Shown: piece after piece, positions 1 to 13,592 of the stretch
Position numbering within the stretch: the stretch's first letter is position 1
Layout: each line of letters starts with the position of its first letter
Source of the DNA: Aristolochia californica
Taxonomy: Eukaryota; Streptophyta; Magnoliopsida; Piperales; Aristolochiaceae
Direction: 5' to 3'
DNA length: 64,000 nt
Assembly (NCBI GenBank): GCA_029961685.1
Contig: JARWKL010000002.1
Span: forward strand, 29,542,908-29,606,907
Program-made: the position numbers and the translations under genes
Notes under the pieces: generated by a model
What the model was told of the DNA's origin: nothing
Seen by the model: only the letters and a program-made list of their open reading frames with translations
Databases searched by the model: none

Positions 1-1250
1 CTCAAAATGTACTCGAAAGTTTTGTTATCCATGTTTGGGAATTCCACAAGTACAACCCCCTAATAATAGCTTGGTGGAATTTTATAGGAAAAAGACTTCT
101 AACTGATCCTAACATATTTTAAGTGTGGTGGATATGCATGCCACAAACATGTTGAGGATGCAAGTGACCTAATGATTCAAAAATTTGAAGGAGTAAAAAA
201 ATTAAATTCTCAAGTAAACGTGTGGTTGGATATTTTACATGAGCCAAACAACCCACTTGTTGCATATCCTTAAAAATCACAGATACTTTTTGGAATTATC
301 TCACTTAGCATTTGTGCATTTACATTTTGGATGTTAAATTGTTTTTCAGATCCAAACTTGAGTTTTCACTCTCCCATTTTTCTTCTAAACAAAAAAGATA
401 TAAGGCAAATAGATCGCAACAAAATGAAAATTTTAGAGTTCATGTGTGCAAAAAAATTTGAAAACTATAATAAATGGAAGGGAAGAAAATAATTTCACGC
501 ACTAAAAATGAACTCCGAACTTTTGTTATCCATGTTAGGGAAATTCCACGAGTACAACCCCCTAATAATAGCTTGGTGGAATTTTATAGGAAAAAGTCTT
601 CTAACTGATCCAAAGATGTTTTAAGTGTGGTGGATATGCATGCCCCAAATATGTTGACGATGCAAGTGACCTAATGATCCAAAAATTTCAATGATTAGAA
701 AAAATTAAATTCTGAAGTTAATGTGTGAATGGATATTTTACAAGAGCCAAACAACCCACTTTTTGCCTATCCTTAAAAATCACAGATACTTTTTGGAATT
801 ATCTCTCTCAGCATTTGTGCATTTCCATTTTGGATGTTCAAATTTTTTTTCAGATCCAAACTTGAGATTTCACTCTCCCATTTTTCTCATAAACAAAAAA
901 GATATAAGGCAAATTAAACGCAATAAAATGAAAATTTTAGCGTTCATGTGTGCAAAAAAAATTGAAAACTATAATAAATGTTAGCGAAGAAAATTATTTC
1001 ACGCACTAAAAATGAAATCCAAAGTTTTGTTATCCATGTTTGGGAAATTCCACTAGTACAACGCCCTTAGAATACAGCTTGGTGGGATTTTATAGGAAAG
1101 AGACTTCTAAATGATCCTAACATGTTTTAAGTGTGGTGGATATGCATGCCACAAACATGTTGAGGATGCAAGTGACCTAATGATCCAAAAATTTCAAGGA
1201 GTGGATAAAATTAAATTCTCAAGTTAACGTGTGATTGGATATTTTACCAG

Positions 1251-1286
1251 AGCCAAACAACCCACTTTAGCCAAACAACCCACTTT
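1251..1286 (+). repeat. 18-bp tandem duplication inside one monomer
   Basis: AGCCAAACAACCCACTTT occurs twice in a row (1251-1268 and 1269-1286). Other monomers have it once. It explains why this monomer measures about 521 bp instead of 502. Likely a replication-slippage event private to this copy. Confidence 0.9.
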
Positions 1287-4153
1287 TGGCCTATCCTTAA
1301 AAATCCCAGATACTTTTTGGAATTATCTCTCTCAACATTTGTGCATTTCTATTTTGGATGTTCAATTTTTTTTTCAGATCCAAACTTGAGTATTCACTCT
1401 CCCATTTTTCACGTAACCAAAAAAGATATAAGGCAAATAGAACGCAACAAAATGAAAATTTTAGAGTTCATGTGTGCAAATAAATTTGAAAACTATAATA
1501 AATGTAAGTAAAGAAAATTATTTCACGGAATAAAAATGAACTCGGAAGTTTTGTTATCGAGGTTTGGGAAATTCCACTAAGACAACCCTTAAATAATAGC
1601 CTGGTGGAATTTTATAGGAAAGAGACTTCCAACTGATTCTGAAATGTTTTAAGTGTGGTGGATACGTATGCCACAAAATGATGAGGATGCAAGTGACCTA
1701 ATTATCCAAAAATTTCAAGGAGTCGATAAAATTAAATTCTCAAGTTAAGATGTGGTTGGATAATTTACCAAAGTCAAACAACCCACTTTTTCCCTATCCT
1801 TAAAAATCACAGATACTTTTTGGAACCATCTCTCTCAGCATTTGTGCATTTCCATTTTGGATGTTCAAATTTGTTTTCAGATCCAAACATGAGTTTTCAC
1901 TCTCCCATTTTTCTCGTAAACAAAAAAGATATAAGGCAAATAGATCGCAACAAAATGAAAATTTTAGAGTTCATCTGTGCAAAAAAAATTGAAAACTATA
2001 ATAAATATTAGTGATGAAAATTCTTTCACAAACTAAAAATGAACTCGGAAGATTTGTTATCCATGTTTGGGAAATTCCACTAGTACAACCGCCTAATAAT
2101 AGCTTGGTGGAATTTTATAGGAAAGAGACTTCTAACTTATCCTAACATGTTTTAAGTGTGGTGGATATGCATGCCACAAACATGTCGAGGATGCAGGTGA
2201 CGTAATGATCCAAAAATTTCTAGGAGTAGAAAAAAATAAATTCTCAAGTTAACGTTTGGTTGGATATTTTACCAGAGCCAAACAACCCACTTGTTGCCTA
2301 TCCATAAAAATCACATATACTTTTTGGAAGTATCTCTCTCAGCATTTGTGCATTTCCGTTTTGGATGTTTAAATTTTTTTCAGATCCAAACTTGAGTTTT
2401 CACTCTCCCATTTTTCTCGTACACAAAAAAGATATATGGCAAAGAGATCGCAACAAAATGAAAATTTTAGAGTTCATGTGTTCAAAAAATTGAAAACTAT
2501 AATAAATAGAAGGGAAGAAAATAATTTCACGAACTAAAAATGAACTCGGAACTTTTGTTATCCATGTTTGGGAAACTCCGCTAGTACAACCCCCTAATAA
2601 TAGCTTGGTGGAATTTTATCAGAAAGAGACTTCTAATTGATCCTAACATGTTTTAAGTGTGGTGGTTATGCATGCAATAAACATGTTGAGGATGCAAGTG
2701 ACCTAATGATCCAAAAATTTCAAGGAGTAGAAAAAATTAAATTCTCAAGTTAACGTGTGGTTGGATATTTTACCAGTGCCAAACAACCCACTTTTTTCCT
2801 ATCCTTAAAAATCACAGATACTTTTTGGAATTATCTCTCTCAGAATTTGTGCATTTCCATTTTGGATGTTCAAATTTCTTTTCAGATCCAAACTTGAGTT
2901 TTTACTCTCCTATTTTTCTCGTAAACAAAAAAGATTTAAGGCAAATAGATCGCAACAATATGAAAATTTTAGAGTTCATGTGTGCAAAAAAATTGAAAAC
3001 TATAATAAATTTAAGTGTAGAAAATTATTTTATGCACTAAAAATGAACCCAGAAGTTTTGTTATCCATGTTTCGGAAATTCCACTCAGACAACCCCTTAA
3101 TAATTGCTTGGCGGAATTTTATAGGAAAGAGACTTCTAACTGATCCTAACATGTTTTAAGTGTGGTGATATGCATGCCACAAACATGTTGAGGAAGAAAG
3201 TGACCGAATTATGCAAAAATTTCAAGGAGTAGAAAAAATTAAATTCTTAAGTTAACGCGTGGTTGGATATTGGACCAGTGCCAAACAACCAACTTTTTCC
3301 CTATCCTTAAAAATCACAGATACTTTTTTAAATTATCTCTATGAGCATTTCTGCATTTCCATTTTGGATGTTCAAATTTTTTTTTAGATACAAACTTGAG
3401 TTTTCACTGTCCCATTTTTCACGTAAACAAAAAAGATATAAGGCAAATAGATCGCAACAAAATGAAAATTTAGGAGTGCATCTGTGCAAAAAAATTTGAA
3501 AACCATAATAAATGTAAGTGAAAAAAATTATTTCAAGCACTCAAAATAATATCGGAAGTTTTGTTATCCATGTTTGGGAAAATCCACTAGTTCAAGCCCC
3601 TAAAAATAGCTTGGTGGAATTTTATTGGAAAAAGACTTCTAACTGAACCTAAAATGTTTTAAGTGTGGTGGAAATGCATGCCACAAACATGTTGAAGATG
3701 GAAGTGACTTAATGATCCAAAAATTTCAAGCAGAAGAAAAAATTAAATTCTTAAGTCAACGTGTGGTTGGATATTTCACCAGAGCCAAACTACCCACTTT
3801 TTGCTTATCCTTAAAAATCTCAGATACTTTTATGATATTCTCTCTCAACATTTTTTCATTTTCATTTTGAATTTTGAATTTTTTTTTTCAGATCCAAACT
3901 TAAGTTTTCACTCTCCCAATTTACTAGTAAACAAAAACATATAAGGCAAGGTGATAAAAACAAAATGAAAATTTTAGAGTTCATGTGTGCAAAAAAATTT
4001 GAAAACTATAATAAACGTATGTAAAGAAAATTATTTCACACACTCAAAATGAACTCGAAAGTTTTGTTATCCATGTTTGGGAAATTCTACTAGTACAAGC
4101 CCGGAATAATAGCTTGGTGGAATTTTATAGCAAATAGACTTCTAACTGATCCT

Positions 4154-4196
4154 AACATGTTTTAAGTGTGGTGGATATGCATGCCACAAACATGTT
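4154..4196 (+). repeat. Conserved 43-bp dyad in the monomer (block A form)
   Basis: AACATGTTT, then TAAGT, then GTGG, a 12-nt loop containing ATGCAT, then CCAC and AAACATGTT. The outer arms pair over 9 bp and the inner arms over 4 bp, with a 5-nt bulge on one side. The same element recurs once per monomer through most of the window. In blocks B-E the inner CCAC has become CCAG and the bulge reads TAAAT, so only the outer arms and TGG/CCA remain. It could be a protein-binding dyad, a nick or recombination site, or simply ancestral sequence. No function can be assigned from sequence. Confidence 0.7.
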
Positions 4197-4257
4197 GAGG
4201 ATGCAAGTGACCTAATGATTCAAAAGTTTCAAGGAGTAGAAAAAATTAAATTCTCAA

Positions 4258-4762
4258 GTTAACATGTGGTTGGATATTTTACCAGAGCCAAACAACCCAC
4301 TTTTTTACCTATCCTTAAAAATCCCAGATACCTTTTGGAATTATCGCTCTCAGCTATTGTGCATTTCCATTTAGGATGTTCAAATTTTTTTTCAGATCCA
4401 AACTTCAGTTTTCACTCTCCCATTTTGCTCGTAAACAAAAAAGATATAAGGCAAATAGATCGCAACAAAATGAAAATTTAAGAGTTCATCTGTGTAAAAA
4501 AATTTGAAGCCTATAATCAATGTATGAGAAGAAAATTATTTCACGCACTAAAAATGAACTCGGAAGTTTTGTTATCCATGTTTGGGAAATTCCACAAGTA
4601 CAACCCCCTAATAATAGCTTGGTGGAATTTTATGGGAAAGAAACTTCTAACTGATCCTAACATGTTTTAAATGTGGTGGATATGCATGCCACAAACATGT
4701 AGATGATGCAAGTGACCTAATGATCCAAAAATTTCAAGGAGTAGGAAAAAATAAATTCTCAA
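4258..4762 (+). repeat. Representative block A monomer (GTTAAC to GTTAAC, 505 bp)
   Basis: One complete unit delimited by successive GTTAAC sites. It also contains one ACTAGT-region variant (here ACAAGT, a broken site), one overlapping ATGCAT/GCATGC, and both dyads described separately. It has no clear internal subrepeat, although 500 bp is about three times a 165-170 bp nucleosome spacing. That relation is numerical only and I see no sequence trace of a trimeric origin. Confidence 0.85.
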
Positions 4763-7700
4763 GTTAACATGTGGTTGGATATTTTAACAGAGCCAAACAA
4801 CCCACTTTTTACATATCCTTAAAAATCCTAGATACTTTTTCGAATTATCTCTCTCAACATTTGTGCATTTATATTTTGGATGTTCAATTTTTTTTCAGAT
4901 CCAAACTTGAGTATTCACTCTCCCATTTTTCTCCTAAACAAAAAAGATATAAGGCAAATAGATCGCAACAAAATGAAAATTTTAGAGTTCATGTGTGCAA
5001 AAAAAATTGAAAACTAAAATAAATGTAAGTAAAGAAAATTATTTCATGGAATAAAAATGAACTCGAAAGTTTTGTTATCCAGGTTTGGTAAATTCCTCTA
5101 GGACAACCCCTGAATAATAGCTTGGTGGAATTTTATAGGAAAGAGACTTCTAACTTATCCTAACATGTTTTTAAGTGTGGTGGATATGCATGCCACAAAC
5201 ATGTTGAGGATGCAGGTGACCTAATGATCCAAAAATTTCAAGGAGTAGAAAAAATTAAATTCTCAAGTTAACGTGTGGTTGGATATTTTACCACAGCCAA
5301 AAAACCCACTTGTTGCCTATCCTTAAAAATCACATATACTTTTTGGAATTATGTCTCTCCGAATTTGTGCATTTTCATTTTGGATGTTTAATTTTTTTTT
5401 CTGATCCAAACTTGAGTTTTCACTCTCCCATTTTTCTCGCAAACAAAAAAGATATATGGCAAAGTGATCGCAACAAAATGAAAATTTTAGAGTTCATGTG
5501 TTCAAAAAAAATTGAAAACTATATTAAATGGAAGGGAAAAAAATAATTTCACGAACTAAAAATGAACTCGGGAACTTTTGTTATTCATGTTTGGGAAACT
5601 CCGCTAGTACAACCCCCTAATAATAGCTTGGTGGAATTTTATCAGAAAGAGACTTCTAATTGATCCTAACATATTTTAAGTGTGGTGGTTATGCATGCAA
5701 TAAACATGTTGAGGATGCAAGTGACCTAATGATCCAAAAATTTCAAGGAGTAGTAAAAATTAAATTCTCAAGTTAACGTGTGGATGGATATTTTACCAGT
5801 GCCAAACAACCCACTTTTTGCCTATCCTTAAAAATCACAGATACTTTTTGGAATTATCTCTGTCAGCATTTGTGCATTTCCATTTTGGATGTTCAAATTT
5901 TTTTTCAGATCAAAACTTGAGTATTCACTCTCCCATTTTTCTCGTAAACAAAAAAGATATAAGGCAAATAGATCACAACAAAATGAAAATTTAGGAGTGC
6001 ATCTATGCAAAAAAATTTGAAACCAATAATATATGTAAGTGAAGAAAATTATTTCAAGCACTCAAAATGAGCTCGGAAGTTTTGTTATCCATGTTTGGGA
6101 AAATCCACTAGTTCAACCCCTAAAAATAGCTTTGTGGAATTTCATAGGAAAGGGACTTCTAACTGAACCTAAAATATTTTAAGTGTGGTGGAAATGCATG
6201 CCACAAACATGTTGAGGATGGAAGTGACTTAATGATCCAAAAATTTCAAGCAAATGAAAAAATTAAATTCTTAAGTTAACATGTGGTTGGATATTTTACC
6301 AGAGCCAAACTACCCACTTTTTGCCTATCCTAAAAAATCACAAATACTTTTAGAATTTTCTCTCTCAACATTTGTTCATTTTAATTTTGAATGTTCAAAT
6401 TTTTGTTCAGATCCAAACTTGAGTTTTCACTCTTCCATTTAACTCGTAAACAAAAACATATAAGGCAAAGAGATCAAAACAAAATGAAAATTTTAGAGTT
6501 CATGTGTGCAAAAAAATTTGAAAACTAAAATAAATGTAAGTGAAGAAAATTATTTCACACACTCAAAATGAACTCGGAAGTTTTGTTATCCATGTTTGGG
6601 AAATTCCACTAGTACAACTCTCGAATAATAGCTTGGTGGAATTTTATAGGAAAGAGACTTCTAACTGATCCTAACATGTTTTAAGTGTGGTGGATATGCA
6701 TGCCACAAACATGTCGAGGATGCAAGTGACCTAATGATTCAAAAATTTCAAGGAGTAGAAAAAATTAAATTCTGAAGTTAACTTTGTGGTTGGATATTTT
6801 ACCAGAGCCTAACAATCCACTTATTGCCAATCCTTAAAAATCACATATACTTTTTGGAATTATCTCTCTCAGATATTGTGCATTTCCATTTTGGATGTTC
6901 AAATTTTTTTTCAGATCCAAACTTGAGTTTTCATCTCCCATTTTTCTCGTAAACAAAAAAGATATAAGGCAAATAGATTGCAACAAAATGAAAATTTAAA
7001 AGTTCATCTGTGCAAAAAAAATTGAAAACTATAATCAATGTATGAGAAGAAAATTATTTCACGCACTAAAAATGAACTCGGAAGTTTTGTTTTCCATGTT
7101 TGGGAAATTCCACTAGTACAACCCCCTAATAGTAGCTTGGTGGAATTTTATAGGAAATAAACTTCTAACTGATCCTAACATGTTTTAAGTGTGGTGGATA
7201 TCCATGCCACAAACATGTTGAGGACGCAAGTGACCTAATGTTCCAAAAATTTCAAGGAGTAGAAAAAATTAAATTCTCAAGTTAACATGTGGTTGGATAA
7301 TTTACCAGAACCAAACAACCCACTTTTTGCCTATCCTTAAAAATCCCAGATACTTTTTGGAATTATCTCTCTCCACATTTGTGCATTTCTATTTTGGATG
7401 TTAAATTTTTTTTCAGATCCAAACTTGAGTATTCACTCTCCCATTTTTCTTGTAAACAAAAAAGATATAAGGCAAATAGATCGCAACAAAATTAAAATTT
7501 TAGAGTTCATGTGTGCAAAAAAATTTGAAAACTATAATAAATGTAAGTAAAGAAAATTATTTCACAAAATAAAAATGAACTCGAAAGTTTTGTTATCCAG
7601 GTTTGGGAAATTCCACTAGGAGAACCCCTAAATAATAGCTTGGTGGAATTTTATAGGAAAGAGACTTCTAACTCATCCCGAAATGTTTTAAGTGTGGTGG

Positions 7701-10700
7701 ATATGCATGCCACAAACATGTTGAGGATGCAAGTGACCTAATTATCTAAAAATTTCAAGGAGTAGATAAAATTAAATTCTCAAGTTAACATGTGGTTGCA
7801 TAATTTACCAGAACCAAACAACCCACTTTTTCCCTACCCTTAAAAATCACAGATACTTTTTGGAATCATCTCTTTCAGCATTTCTGCATTTTAATTTTTG
7901 ATGTTCAAATTTGTTTTCAGATCCAAACATGAGTTTTCACTCTCCCATTTTTCTCGTAAACAAAAAAGATATAAGGCAAATAGATCGCAACAAAATGAAA
8001 ATTTTAGAGTTCATCTATGCAAACAAATTTGAAAACTATAATAAATATTAGTGATGAAAATTATTTCACAAACTAAAAATTAACTCGAAAGATTTGTTAT
8101 CCATTCTTGGGAAATTCCACTAGTACAACCCCCTAATAATAGCTTTGGTGGAATTTTATAGGAAAGAGACTTCTAACTGATCCTAACATGTTTTAAGTGT
8201 GGTGGATATGCATGATACAAACATGTTGAGGATGCAGGTGATATAATGATCCAAAAATTTCAAGGAGTAGAACAAATTAAATTCTCAAGTTAACGTGTGG
8301 TTGGATATTTTACAAGAGCCAAACAACCCACTTTTTGCCTATCCTTAAAAATCACAGATACTTTTTGGAATTATCTCTCTCAGCATTTGTGCATTTCCAT
8401 TTTGGATGTTCAAATTTTTATTCATATCCAAACTTAAGATTTCACTCTCCCTTTTTTCTCGTAAACCAAAAAGATATAAGGCAAATTGATCACAACAAAA
8501 TGAAAATTTTAGAGTTCATGTGTGCAAAAAAAATTGAAAACTATAATAAATGTTAGCGAAGAAAATTATTTCTCGCACTAAAAATGAAATTCAAAGTTTT
8601 GTTATCCATGTTTGGGAAATTCCACTAGTACAACCCCCTTATAATATAACTTGGTGGGATTTTATAGGAAAACGACTTCTAAATGATCCTATCATGTTTT
8701 AAGTGTGGTGGATATGCATGCCACAAACATGTTGAGGATGCAAGTGACCTAATGATCCAAAAATTTCAAAGCGTAGATAAAATTAAATTCTCAAGTTAAC
8801 GTGTGATTGGATATTTTACCAGAGCCAAACAGCCCACTTTTTGCCTATCCTTAAAAATCACGGATACTTTTTGGAATTATGTCTCTCAGAATTTGTGCAT
8901 TTCCATTTTGGATGTTCAATTTTTTTTCAGATCCAAACTTGAGTTTTTACTCTCCCATTTTTCTCGTAAACAAAAACTATATAAGGCAAATAGATCGCAA
9001 CAAAATGAAAATTTTAGAGTTCATGTGTGCAAAAAAATTTGGAAACTGTAATAAATGTAAGTGAAGAAAATTATTTCACGCACTACAAATGAACTCCAAA
9101 GTTTTGTTATCCATGTTTGGGAAATTGAACTAGTACAACCCCCAAATAATATAGCTTCCGGGGACTTTACAGGAAAGAGACTTCTAACTGATCCTAACAT
9201 GTTTTAAGTCTGTTAGAATTGCATGGCACAAACATGTGGAGGATGCAAGTGACCTAATGCTCCAAAAATTTCATGGAGTAGAAAAAATTAAATTCTCAAG
9301 TTAATGTGTGGTTGGATATTTTACCAAAGCCAAACTACCCATTTTTTGCCTATCCTTAAAAATCACAGATACTTTTTGGATTTATCTCTCTCAGCATTTG
9401 TGCATTTCCATTTTGGGTGTTCAAATTTTTTTTCAGATCCAAACTTGTGTTTTTACTCTCCCATTTTTCTCGTAAACAAAAAATATACCAATCAAAAAGA
9501 TTGCAACAAAATGAAAATTTTAGAGTTCATTTGTGCAAAGAAATTTTAAAAATATAATAAATTTAAGTGAGGAAAATTATTTCACACGCTAAAAAAGAAC
9601 TCCAAATTTTCTTTATCCATGTTTGGGAAATTCCACTAGTACAACCTCCTAATAATAGATTGGTTGGATTTTATACGAAAGAGACCTCAAACTGATCCTG
9701 ACATATTTTAAGTGTGGTGGATATGCATTCCAGAAACATGTTGAGGTTGCAAGTTACCTAATGATCCAAAAATATCAAGGAGTAGAAATCGTTAAATTCT
9801 CAACTTAACGTGAGGTTGGATATTTACCAGAGCAAAACAACCAACTTTTTGTCTATCCCTAAAAATCACAGATACTTTTTTGAATTATCTCTCTCAGTAT
9901 TTTTGCATTTCCATTTTGGATGTTCAAATATTTTTTCAGATCCAAACTTGAGTTTTTAGTCTCAGATTTTTCTCGTAAACAAAAAAGATATAAGGCAAAT
10001 AGATCGCAACAAAATGAAAAATTAGAGTTCAGATGTGCAAAAAAACTTGAAAACTATAATAAATGTAAGTGAAGAAAATTATTTCACGCACTAAAAATGA
10101 ACTCAGAAGTTTTGCTATCCATGTTTGGGAAATTCCACTAGTACAACCCCCTAATAATAGCTTGGTGGAATTTTATAGGAAAGAGACTTCTAACTGATCC
10201 TAACATGTTTTAAGTGTGGTGGATATGCATGCCACAAACATGTTGATGATGCAAGTGACCTAATGATCAAAAAGTTCAAGGAGTAGAAAAAATTAAATTC
10301 TCAAGTTAACGTGTGGTTGGATATTTTACCAGAGTCAAACAACCCACTTTTTGCCTACCCTTAAAAATCATAGATACTTTTCTGAATTATCTCTCTCAGT
10401 ATTTGTGCATTTCCATTTTGGATGTTCATTTTTTTTTTCAGATCCATAATTGAGTTTTCATGCTCCCATTTTTCACGAAAACAAAAAAGATGTAAGGCAA
10501 ATAGATCGCAACAAAATGAAAATTTTAGAGTTATGGCGTGGAAAAAAAATTGAAAACTATAATAAACGTAAGAGAAGAAAATTATTTCACGAACTGAAAA
10601 TGAACTCGGACCTTTTGTCATCCATGTTTGGGAAATTCCACTAGTACAACCCCCTAATAAAAGCTTGGTGGAATTTTATAGGAAAGAGACTTCTAACTGA

Positions 10701-11815
10701 TTCTAACATGTTTTAAGTGTGGTGGATATGCATTCCACAAACATGTTGAGGATGCTAGTGAACTAATGATGGAAACAATTTCGGGGTGTAGAAAAAATTA
10801 AATTCTCAAGTTAACGTATCCTTGGATATTTTACCAGAGCCAAACAACCCACTTTTTGCCAATCCTTAAAAATCACAGATACTTTTTGGAATTATCACTC
10901 TCAGCATTTGTGCATTTCCATTTGGGTTGTTCTAATTTTTTTTCAGATCCAAACTTGAGTTTTCACTCATCCATTTTTCTCGTAAACAAAAAAGCTATAA
11001 GGCAAATAGATTGCAACAAAATGAAAATTTTAGTGTTCATGTGTGCAAAAAAATTTGAAAACTACAATAAATGTAAGCGAAGAAAATTATTTCACTCACT
11101 AAAAATGAACACCAAAGTTCTGTTATCCAGGTTTGGGAAATTCCACTAGTACAACCCCCTAATAATAGCTTGGTGGAATTTTATAGGAAAGAGACTTCTA
11201 ACTTATCCTAACATGTTTTAAGTGTGGTGGATAAGCATGCCACAAACATGTTGTGGATGCATGTGACCTAATGATCCAAAAATTTCAAGGAGTATAAAAA
11301 ATTAAATTCTCATGTCAACATGTGGTTGGATATTTTACCAGAGCCAAACAAACCACTTGTTGCCTATCCTTAAAAATCACAGATACTTTTTGGAATTATC
11401 TCTCTCAGCATTTTTGCATTTCCATTTTGGATGTCCAATTTTTTTTTCAGATCCAAACTTGAGTTTTCACTCTCCTATTTTTCTTGTAAACAAAAAAAAT
11501 ATTAGGCAAATAGCTCACAACAAAATGAAAACTTTAGAGTACAAGTGTGAAAAAAAATTTAAAAAATATAATAAATATATGTGAAGAAAATTATTTCACG
11601 CACTAAAAATGAACTTGGAAGTTTTGTTATCCAGGTTTTGGAAATTCCACTAGTAATACTCCTTAATAATAGCTTGGTGGAATTTTATAGGAAAGAGACT
11701 TCTAACTGATCCTAACATGTTTTAAGTATGGTGGATATGCATGCCACAAACATGTTGACGATGCAAGTGACCTAATGATCCTAAAATTTCAAGGAGAAGA
11801 AAAAATTAAATTCTC

Positions 11816-12015
11816 AAGTTAACGTGTGGTTAGATATTTTACTAGAGCCAAACAACCCACTTTTTGCCTATTCTTAAAAAAATGGAAACATCCAAAATGG
11901 AAATGCAAAAATGTTGAGAGACATAATTCCAAGGAGTATCTGTCATTTTTAAGGATAGGCAAAAAGTGGGTTGTTTGGCTCTTGTAAATATCCAACCACA
12001 TGTTAACTTGAGAAT
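11816..12015. repeat. Array inversion junction with hairpin-forming arms
   Basis: Up to about 11875 the monomer reads in '+' orientation, ending ...GCCTATTCTTAA. From about 11883 it reads as the reverse complement, starting ACATCCAAAATGG. The join lies in the A-run at 11876-11882. A-runs occur at both source positions in the monomer (after CCTATCCTT in one orientation and after GGATCTG in the other), so the break is compatible with A-run microhomology. Sequence at about 11816-11880 pairs with about 11945-12015 across a spacer of about 64 bp. Beyond that, the whole of block A is in inverted relation to block B. This is the only orientation switch in the window. Confidence 0.93.
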
Positions 12016-13584
12016 TTAATTTTTTCTACTCCATGAAATTTATGGATCATTAGGTCATTTGCATCCTCAACATGTTTCCGGCTTGTATATCCACCACATT
12101 TAAAACATGTTAGGATCAGTTAGAAGTCTCTTTCCTATAAAATTCCACCAAGCTATTAGGGGGTTGTACTAGTGGAATTTCCCAAACATGGATAACTAAA
12201 CTTTGGAGTTCATTTTTTGTACGTGATATAATTTTCTGCACTTACATTTATTATAGTTTTCAAATTTTTTTGCATACATGAACTCTAAAATTTTCATTTT
12301 GTTGCGATCTAATTGCCTTATATCCTTTTTGTTTACGAGAAAAATGGGAGTGTGACACCTCAAATTTGGATCTGAAAAAAAATTTGAACATCCAAAATGG
12401 AAATGCACAAATGCTGAGAGATATAATTCCAAAAAGTATCTGGGATTTTTAAGGATAGGCAAAAAGTAGGTTGTTTGGCTCTGGTAAATATCCAACCACA
12501 CATTAACTCTAGAATTTAATTTTTTCTACTCCTTGAAATTTTTTGATCATTAGGTCACATGCATCCTCAACATGTTTCTTGCATGCATATCCACCACATT
12601 CAAAAAATGTTAGGATCAGTTAGAAGTCTCTTTCCTATAAAATTCCACAAAGGTAATAGGGGGTTGTACTAATGGAATTTCCCAAACATGGATAACAAAA
12701 CTTTGGTGTTCATTTTTAGTTCGAGAAATAATTTTCTTCTGTTACATTTATTATAATTTTCAATTTTTTATGCATACATGAACTCAAAAATTTTAATTTT
12801 TTTGCAATCTATTTGGCTTATATCTTTTTTGTTTACGAGAAAAATCGGAGACTAAAAACTCAAGTTTGGATATGAAAAAAAATATGAACATCCAAAATGG
12901 AATTGCACAAATGCTAAGAGTGATAATTCCAAAAAGTATCTGTGATTTTTAAGGATAGGCAAAAAGTTGGTTGTTTGGCTCAGGTAACTATCCAACCACA
13001 AGTTAACTTGAGAATTTAATTTTTTCTACACCTTGAAATTTTTGGATTATTAGGTCATTTGCATCCTCAACATTTTTCTGGCATGCATATCCACCACATT
13101 TAAAACATGTTAGGATTAGTTACAAGTCTCTTTCCTATAAAATTCCACCAAGCTATTAGGGGTCGTACTAGTGGAATTTCCCAAATATGGATAACAATAC
13201 TTTGGAGTTTATTTTTAGTGCATGAAATAATTTTCTTCACTTACATTTATCATAATTTTGAAATTTTTTTGCATACATGAACTCTAATATTTTCATTTTG
13301 TTGCATTCTATTTGCCTTGTAACTTTTTTGTTTACGAGAAAAATGGGAGAGAGAAAACTCAAGTTTGGTTCTGAAAAAAAATTTGATCATCCAAAATGGA
13401 AATGCACAAATGCTGAGAGAGATAATTCCAAAAAGAAACTGTGATTTTTAAGGATAGGAAAAATGTGGGTTGTTTGGCTCTGGTAAATATCACACCACAC
13501 GTTAGCTAGAAAATATAATTTTTTCTACTCCTTTAAAATTTCGGATCATTAGGTCACTTGCATCCTCAACATGTTTCTGGCATG

Positions 13585-13592
13585 CATATCAT
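13585..13592 (-). repeat. Deletion scar in a monomer
   Basis: GGCATGCATATC is followed directly by ATTAGAAGGCTCTTTC. The usual intervening CACCACATTTAAAACATG and the following TTAGGATCAG are missing, about 30 bp. The loss removes half of the conserved dyad. Similar but not identical losses occur near 47556, 51527 and 58016. Confidence 0.75.

Larger units (their letters stand above)
1..11880 (+). repeat. Satellite block A: about 24 tandem ~500-bp monomers, '+' orientation
   Basis: AT-rich satellite DNA in head-to-tail array. Using the motif CTCAAGTTAACGTGTGG as phase mark, copies lie near 211, 714, 1220, 1741, 2244, 2745, 3247, 3751, 4256 and 4761, giving a period of about 501-505 bp (longer only where a small duplication occurs). 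Each monomer carries in order GTTAAC, CCAAACAACCCAC, TTTTGGATGTTC, CAGATCCAAACTTGAG, AAGATATAAGGCAAATAGATCG, ATTATTTCACGCACT, CCACTAGTACAACCCCC and ATGCATGCCACAAACATG. Monomers differ mostly by substitutions and A/T-run length. Diagnostic states of this block are GGATATTTTAC (four T, one exception near 9818), TTCATGTGTGC, TTTTAAGTGTGG and GCCACAAACATG. Higher-order structure is visible: a variant with GGTTATGCATGCAATAAAC recurs at 2661 and 5674 (six monomers), and an AACATGAG variant recurs at about 1885 and 7927 (twelve monomers). No gene is seen; the family is not one I recognise. Confidence 0.97.

Noticed and set aside
721..11584. Plus-strand frames of about 60-97 codons in block A as genes
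   Set aside because: All are the same satellite frame or its shift, repeated every ~500 bp. Many start at GTG or TTG and not ATG, have no known domain, and are broken in sister copies.
11876..11940. A third mobile element at the orientation switch
   Set aside because: All bases at the junction can be assigned to satellite in one or the other orientation. No foreign sequence or target duplication is present.
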